This document shows, piece after piece, positions 6,679 through 10,695 of a stretch of 10,695 nt of DNA. Made by a program: the position numbers and the translations under genes. How positions within the stretch are numbered: the stretch's first letter is position 1; every line of letters starts with the position of its first letter. The stretch is from Verrucomicrobiota bacterium (GTDB taxonomy: Bacteria > Verrucomicrobiota > Verrucomicrobiia > Chthoniobacterales > Terrimicrobiaceae), in contig JAPLTI010000309.1 of the NCBI GenBank assembly GCA_026398285.1, positions 1 to 10,695 of the forward strand, written 5' to 3'. The notes under the pieces are model-generated. The model had not been told where the DNA came from and made no database searches. It was given only the letters and a program-made list of their open reading frames with translations.

Positions 6679-6825
6679 ATGAACGCGTCCAAGCGTGCCG
6701 CTTTTTTCAAAAAAATGAACAAGATGATTTCTCTGAACGGGGAGTGGCGGATCCGGTGGAACGATGCTGAGCGCGGCGGGCGAATTGCCCGTGTGCTATG
6801 GCAGTGGAAGAGTTTCACCGGATGA
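6679..6825 (+). pseudogene. N-terminal remnant of a GH2-type glycosidase (probable)
   Basis: A 48-codon ORF, ATG 6679 to TGA 6823-6825. Residues 17-35, ISLNGEWRIRWNDAERGGR, resemble the first beta-strand of the sugar-binding domain that opens family-2 glycosidases such as bacterial beta-mannosidases (pattern LNGxWxLRWxDGxRG). Those enzymes have 700-900 residues, so nearly everything is missing. After about residue 38 the likeness stops. Reading one base later from about 6793 gives AMAVEEFHRMRS before a stop, so a frameshift may add a few residues, but nothing like a full domain follows. GAGGA sits 10 bases before the ATG as a possible ribosome-binding site. It lies in the 315-base stretch (6558-6872) without an intact gene. 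The match rests on about 19 residues from memory of the family. A small unrelated peptide gene is the alternative. Confidence 0.4.
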
Positions 6826-6868
6826 GAAGCTGATGATTCTCGCGGTAGGCGCGGGGTGTCGTGCCCCT
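6815..6868 (-). pseudogene. C-terminal remnant of an AraC-family regulator (probable)
   Basis: On the minus strand, codons from 6865 down to TGA 6815-6817 read GTTPRAYRENHQLLIR-stop. GxTPRxYR is the conserved end of the AraC DNA-binding domain; the intact genes here have GMTPRDYRK, GCSPLAYRR and GKTPTAFRR. Nothing AraC-like precedes it: the sequence runs at once into the 3' end of the sugar porter gene, whose stop codon (6873-6875) is five bases away. It also overlaps the last 11 bases of the GH2-like fragment on the other strand. I infer the tail of a deleted regulator gene. With only about 16 residues, chance cannot be excluded. Confidence 0.4.
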
Positions 6869-6874
6869 TATTTT
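6853..6874 (+). terminator. Weak candidate terminator
   Basis: GGGGT (6853-6857) and GCCCC (6863-6867) can form a 4-5 bp stem, with the fifth pair a G-T wobble, followed on the plus strand by TTATTTT (6868-6874). It could stop plus-strand transcripts entering the convergent operon. The stem is short and the same bases encode the AraC-like tail on the other strand, so the likeness may be accidental. Confidence 0.22.
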
Positions 6875-8222
6875 AGTGAATAAATTTCTCCAGATCTTCT
6901 AGGCTGCGCCCTTTTGTTTCGGGCACGAGCAGCCATATGAATCCGCTCGTAAACAAGCAAATCGCGCCAAACAGCCAGAAAACCTTATAATCATAAGCGT
7001 GAAGTAGCCATGGGAAGAATTGGGAGACGGCGAAGTTTGCCAGCCAGAGCAGAAGCACGCAGGCGCTTGCTGCTTGCGTGCGGATACGATTCGGAAAAAT
7101 TTCACCGATCACTGTCCATACAAGTGGCCCCATCCCAATCGAGAAGGCCGCCACGTAGAGCAGCACCCAGGCAAGTAGCGCAGAGGGGTTGCCGCCTGAA
7201 CCCGCCTCGCTGTAGGCCCATCCCAAGCCGAAAAGTCCGGCTGTCATTCCAAGCGCCGAGATGAGCAGGAGGGGCCGGCGGCCCGCCTTGTCCGCCAAAA
7301 ACATCGCTGCTAGAGTAAATATAAGCATGATGAGGCCTATGAAAACCGAGTGCCCGATGGCCGAGGCGGTTTCTATTCCGGCGCTGGTGAAAATTCTGGG
7401 GGCGTAATACATGACGATGTTGATGCCGGTGATTTGCTGGAGGGTCGCTAGTCCGGCACCGATGAGGAATGTTTTCAGCAGCGGGGGCCGACAGCATTCG
7501 GAGAAGCGGCCTCGGCTCTCGTTGGGTTTGGCGAGTGATTCCATTTTGCCGGGATCGCCTATTTTTTCGAGAATGCGCAAGGCTTCGCCCATTCGACCCT
7601 TGAGCGCCAGCCAGCGGGGCGATTCCGGTATAAAAAAGAGCAGCACGAAGAAAATGGCGGCGGGGAAGGCCGCCGACCCAAACATCCAACGCCAAGCTGT
7701 TGCCACACGCCATGCCTCGTCTCCTGCGATGGCAAGGCGCGCATTCACCAGATAAACCAGAACCATTCCAACGAGGACGGCAGCTTGGTTCAAAGTGGTG
7801 AGAGCGCCACGCATCCGGGCGGGTGAAATCTCCGTGATGTAAACCGGAGTGAGCATGGAAGCGGCTCCGATACCGATGCCGCCTAGGATGCGGGCGAGCG
7901 CCAACTCGCCGGCGCTCGATGGAATCGCCGACCAGACCGAAGAAGCAAAGAAAAGCGCCGCGCACACGAGGAGTGATCTTTTCCGGCCGATCCTGTCGGC
8001 CATGGCTCCAGCGAGCCATGCACCGACCACGCAGCCGATGAGCGCGCTGGAAACTGTCCATCCCAGCTCCAGATCGGAGAGGTTGAATCGTTTCTGTAAA
8101 AACTCGACGGTGCCGGCGATGACGGCAGTGTCGTAGCCGAAGAGCAAGCCGCCGAGGGCCGCCACACAACTCACATAAATCGCATAAACCGGGGACCGTG
8201 GGTTTGATGGGGAATCTGTCAT
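6873..8222 (-). CDS. MFS sugar:proton symporter (sugar porter family)
   Basis: A 449-residue inner-membrane transporter with about 12 hydrophobic segments, the usual size for XylE/GalP/GLUT-type sugar porters. Signatures seen in order: GLLFGYDTAVIAG (25-37) in TM1, DRIGRKRS (76-83), EISPARMRG (131-139), PESPRWL (199-205) at the start of the central loop, QQITGINIVMYYAP (262-275) in TM7, DKAGRRP (311-317), and PETKGRSLEDLE (434-445) at the C-terminus. QQITGIN is the sugar-contacting motif of the family, and monosaccharide import with protons is expected. The start ATG 8220-8222 overlaps the upstream gene's TGA as ATGA. Upstream in-frame codons would add 35 polar residues that overlap that gene, and no homologue needs them. 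It is the last gene of the operon. Specific sugar unknown; mannose or a related hexose is suggested only by the isomerase-like neighbour. Confidence 0.93.
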   Translation of the reverse strand: MTDSPSNPRSPVYAIYVSCVAALGGLLFGYDTAVIAGTVEFLQKRFNLSDLELGWTVSSALIGCVVGAWLAGAMADRIGRKRSLLVCAALFFASSVWSAIPSSAGELALARILGGIGIGAASMLTPVYITEISPARMRGALTTLNQAAVLVGMVLVYLVNARLAIAGDEAWRVATAWRWMFGSAAFPAAIFFVLLFFIPESPRWLALKGRMGEALRILEKIGDPGKMESLAKPNESRGRFSECCRPPLLKTFLIGAGLATLQQITGINIVMYYAPRIFTSAGIETASAIGHSVFIGLIMLIFTLAAMFLADKAGRRPLLLISALGMTAGLFGLGWAYSEAGSGGNPSALLAWVLLYVAAFSIGMGPLVWTVIGEIFPNRIRTQAASACVLLLWLANFAVSQFFPWLLHAYDYKVFWLFGAICLFTSGFIWLLVPETKGRSLEDLEKFIH

Positions 8223-9073
8223 GAAATGCGTTGGAGGACGGAAAAGGTAAGATTGGAAAAGCGGGGCTGATTGTTGAGCTTTGCAATCTCGCCGAACAAA
8301 TAGGTTGTCGTCGCCCATTGTTCCCAAGGCCTGTTGTTTTCAAACAGGCCGTGCAGACCAGCGCATCCGAAGAGGAGCGATTGCGGATTGATGCTGGCCC
8401 GCAGCGCCTCGATCCCTAGACCGCTATCGAAAACAACCAACCGCACCTCGCGCGAACCGGGCAAATCGGTTCCGCAAACGACCTCCCCATCCTCCGGGTG
8501 GAGGTGGAGAACAACTCCGTCGCGTGTCATCAACGCCAGACGATCCCAGTCGTTGGCTGAAAGGAGATGCCTTTCACGTGCGCGTTGGAAAAAGTCCAGG
8601 GCGGGCAGGGTTTCGTTCCCCGAGCGAATATGTGAAAACCGTCGAGGATCACCTCCTTCGCACACAAAGAATTCCTCCGATCCAAAATGGGCGTTGACCG
8701 TGATTGCCTGCCAGTATCCCTCGGTGATTGCGAACACCGCGACATCCTCTGCGAATGGGACTGTAGAACCTTTCGAGTCCCCAGATCTTGCGGCGGCGCC
8801 GCCCACGATTGGAATCGAGGCGGCGGCCGCAGGGAGTTCGTGAAGGAACTTTTCCATTCCCGTTCCGGCGGTGAAGATCAATATGAATGCTCGGGCAATC
8901 GGGTTCTGTTTTGCCATCCAGGAGGCCGCCTCGGCATAGGTGCCGCCGAAGACCTCTCCCGGCAGCGAGGCGAAGGGCTTGACCTCCCGCGCGTCATGGC
9001 AAGCCCATCCAAAATCACAGGCTGCCTGCCTGTAGCCGACGGGCATGGTGCCGAGTGATTTGGGCTTATGCAT
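8219..9073 (-). CDS. FIST-like domain protein
   Basis: A 284-residue soluble protein that looks like a compact FIST protein; FIST_N+FIST_C proteins are usually about 380 residues. Residues 58-100 (PIARAFILIF, then IPIVGGAAARSGD) resemble the central part of FIST_N with its GC/GGxxxG turn. Residues 152-168 (GNETLPALDFFQRARER) resemble the start of FIST_C. SLLFGCAGLHGLF (232-244), followed by YLFGEIAKLNNQPRFSNLTF (258-277), resembles the FIST_C ending with its Cys-containing strand, GE and N-x-T motifs. FIST domains are proposed small-ligand sensors, often fused to or next to kinases or diguanylate cyclases. Here it stands alone in a sugar-uptake operon. ATG 9071-9073 overlaps the previous gene by 8 bp and its stop overlaps the porter start by 4 bp, so the three are translationally coupled. 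The family call rests on motif likeness only; a diverged enzyme of unknown fold is the alternative. Confidence 0.65.
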   Translation of the reverse strand: MHKPKSLGTMPVGYRQAACDFGWACHDAREVKPFASLPGEVFGGTYAEAASWMAKQNPIARAFILIFTAGTGMEKFLHELPAAAASIPIVGGAAARSGDSKGSTVPFAEDVAVFAITEGYWQAITVNAHFGSEEFFVCEGGDPRRFSHIRSGNETLPALDFFQRARERHLLSANDWDRLALMTRDGVVLHLHPEDGEVVCGTDLPGSREVRLVVFDSGLGIEALRASINPQSLLFGCAGLHGLFENNRPWEQWATTTYLFGEIAKLNNQPRFSNLTFSVLQRIS

Positions 9074-10695
9074 TTTTCAAACGGATCATGACGATGGTGC
9101 ACTCGGTGCCATCAGGATTGATGAACTCGTAGTCGCCGAATCCTGCTGGGACCAGACAGGCTTGAAGGAAGTCGAGAGTGGTTTCGAGCGAGGGATCGGA
9201 CAGCGAGCGGATGACGACTTTTTTTCCCACAGTGAGCGTGGGAATCTGCAGGAAGCGCCCGTCCGTTGTGTGGCGCATTGGTTTATTAAAAATAAACCTC
9301 TCTATTTCGAAAGGCATCTCGGAGATCGTCGTGAAGCGGTCGTGGCGTGTATCGCCATCACCGTCGATCACAACCGGTCGCGCCCGGAGATGCTCCTGGA
9401 CATATTTTTCGCGTCGCCACTTGTTATTTCGGAATGAGTGCTCCAAGTGCATTTTCATTGGAGGGGCGGTCATGCTTTTGGCCGTGTCGTCCCAAGTGTG
9501 GCGCGCAAAGTCGTAGGTGAAGAAGGAATACTCGGTGCCTGCCACACTCGGGCCAGTATCCATTTCCAGGATCATCTGGTTGCCGCCGTGGCCGTGCTCG
9601 GTTCCGGGTGGGATGAGGAAAAGATCTCCGACATTGGTATCCCAGCGTTTGACGAACTTCTGCCAATCAAACGCGATGCGGTTGTTCGATTCGCGGCAAA
9701 GGCGTTCGTATTCCTCAAGGTCGGCCTCCTCTTTGAATCCCATCATCGTGCCCGCGTCGCGATAGGCTTCCACGATGTAATAGGTCTCGTAGCGGCCAAG
9801 GGGCTCGTTGAAATTGCGTTTGTTGTAAGCGGAGTCCGGGTGGTTGTGAATAGGCATGCTGCCGCGCTCGTAGGGCACGAGCTCAGCGAAGTATCCGTCG
9901 TCCAGCCAGACTTGGAGCGGAAGTAGATCGGGGTAGGTCTCATGGATGTGTTGACCGACCATCTGCACGGGACGCTGCATGGGGTTTTGGCATGGCATGT
10001 TCAAGAGGACGCCGCCTTCAAGCCCTGCATCGACGAGGATGCTGAGTTCGATGCCGGCCAGTTCATTCCACGCCATGTTCTCGAGACCTGGAATCTCATC
10101 GTAGATATCCTTGAAACGATACGAGCCCCAAGGTCCCGGCTGGGTAATTTTTACTTGCTTGATGGGCCGTTTGACCAACTCGTCGATGATCGTTTCATAG
10201 GTGTCCCTCGGCATGAGTTTCAGCGAATCGCCCTGAACCGCTTCGATGTAAAAATCCATCCGTTGAAAGACCGTTTTTTTCTGACGGAGGAGCAGGTAGA
10301 AATCGCAATAGTAATATTGTTTCCAAGAGTAGCTCTTGTCCGGCTCCTCTTGGCCCAGCGGGACAAGTTCGCCGCCCCACATTTGCCAGAGCGTGGGCTG
10401 CATGGTGAAATCGGCGTAGGCCACGAGACCGGCTTTTTCAGCCAGCAGAGGACACGCGCTTCCTGGGCCAAGGACGACCTGAAGCTCATGCACAGGGGCG
10501 CAGGAAATCTTCTCAGCAAGAACGCGCAATTCTTTCTCATCGAGCACATCCGCTAGGGTTCCTTCGCTGTTCACCCATCCAAAAGAAGGGTCATCGCCCA
10601 CAAATTTTTTGCGGTAGTCGGCCAAGTCCTTTCTGTAAAGGCGGCTCGTGTTTTGACATACCGCTTTCAACCCAAGCTCCTCAGCGGCGGATTCA
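9066..10695 (-). CDS. Class I mannose-6-phosphate isomerase-like cupin protein with extra N-terminal domain, 5' end uncertain
   Basis: The frame is open to the right edge. TTG 10668-10670 would give 534 residues, but the codons upstream (ESAAEELG) read like protein, so the true start may lie outside. Numbering from that TTG: residues about 1-170 form an N-terminal domain with VVLGPGSACPLL (66-76) and a Tyr-rich KQYYYCDFYLL segment (118-128), vaguely kinase-like, which I cannot place. From KITQPGPWGSYRFKD (174-188) on, the protein follows class I phosphomannose isomerases: PIHNHPDSAYN (273-283), GRYETYYIVEA (292-302), MGFKEEADLEE (310-320), and GDLFLIPPGTEHGHGGNQMILEMDTG (348-373). His277, Glu295 and His359 are candidate zinc ligands. 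It may interconvert a phosphorylated hexose or be a diverged aldose/ketose isomerase. It is the first visible gene of the operon and is coupled by an 8-bp overlap to the FIST-like gene. Confidence 0.75.
   Translation of the reverse strand, partial: ESAAEELGLKAVCQNTSRLYRKDLADYRKKFVGDDPSFGWVNSEGTLADVLDEKELRVLAEKISCAPVHELQVVLGPGSACPLLAEKAGLVAYADFTMQPTLWQMWGGELVPLGQEEPDKSYSWKQYYYCDFYLLLRQKKTVFQRMDFYIEAVQGDSLKLMPRDTYETIIDELVKRPIKQVKITQPGPWGSYRFKDIYDEIPGLENMAWNELAGIELSILVDAGLEGGVLLNMPCQNPMQRPVQMVGQHIHETYPDLLPLQVWLDDGYFAELVPYERGSMPIHNHPDSAYNKRNFNEPLGRYETYYIVEAYRDAGTMMGFKEEADLEEYERLCRESNNRIAFDWQKFVKRWDTNVGDLFLIPPGTEHGHGGNQMILEMDTGPSVAGTEYSFFTYDFARHTWDDTAKSMTAPPMKMHLEHSFRNNKWRREKYVQEHLRARPVVIDGDGDTRHDRFTTISEMPFEIERFIFNKPMRHTTDGRFLQIPTLTVGKKVVIRSLSDPSLETTLDFLQACLVPAGFGDYEFINPDGTECTIVMIRLKNA

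Noticed and set aside
8223..8327. 35-residue N-terminal extension of the sugar porter
   Set aside because: It would overlap the FIST-like gene by over 100 bases; ATG 8222 in an ATGA overlap starts just before the first membrane segment.
7102..8343. Minus-strand ORF of 413 codons in another frame of the sugar porter
   Set aside because: The porter frame has every family signature and membrane segments; this frame is polar, Arg/His/Pro-rich and looks like frame-shifted GC-rich sequence.

Overview
The window (GC-rich, about 55-60% by eye) is a sugar-catabolism and regulation neighbourhood. Its genes are a family-4 glycoside hydrolase, three AraC-family regulators, a PhyH-type dioxygenase, a ferritin-like protein, and an operon with a mannose-6-phosphate-isomerase-like protein, a FIST-like protein and a sugar:proton symporter. 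This mix, with few recognisable Shine-Dalgarno sites, suggests a polysaccharide-degrading Verrucomicrobiota or a relative (Planctomycetota, Lentisphaerota). That placement is inference, because no phylogenetic marker gene is present. No RNA gene, CRISPR array, transposase or phage gene was seen.

Layout. Positions 1-1296 (minus) hold a GH4 glycosidase cut by the left edge. It is divergent from a MelR-like AraC regulator (1372-2271, plus), an arrangement like E. coli melR/melA. Next, a PhyH-type Fe(II)/2-oxoglutarate dioxygenase (2318-3172, minus) is divergent from a second AraC regulator (3250-4134, plus). Two 21-bp-phased direct repeats lie in the gap between them. A third AraC regulator (4150-5010, minus) is divergent from a 481-residue ferritin-like protein (5112-6557, plus) that has a full set of candidate diiron ligands. 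The first 6.5 kb is therefore three regulator/enzyme pairs in a row, each with its own short divergent promoter region.

Positions 6558-6872 contain no intact gene. They hold a 41-bp near-perfect inverted repeat (6610-6650), a 48-codon ORF resembling the N-terminus of a GH2 glycosidase (6679-6825), and on the other strand what looks like the last residues of a lost AraC-family gene (6815-6868). I read this as a deletion or rearrangement scar.

Positions 6873-10695 (minus) are a tightly coupled operon, read right to left: an isomerase/cupin-like protein (cut or nearly cut by the right edge), a FIST-like protein (8-bp overlap) and an MFS sugar porter (4-bp ATGA overlap). The likely theme is uptake and processing of plant- or algal-derived sugars under substrate-sensing AraC regulators. 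The substrates and the roles of the dioxygenase, the diiron protein and the FIST-like protein are not determined by the sequence.
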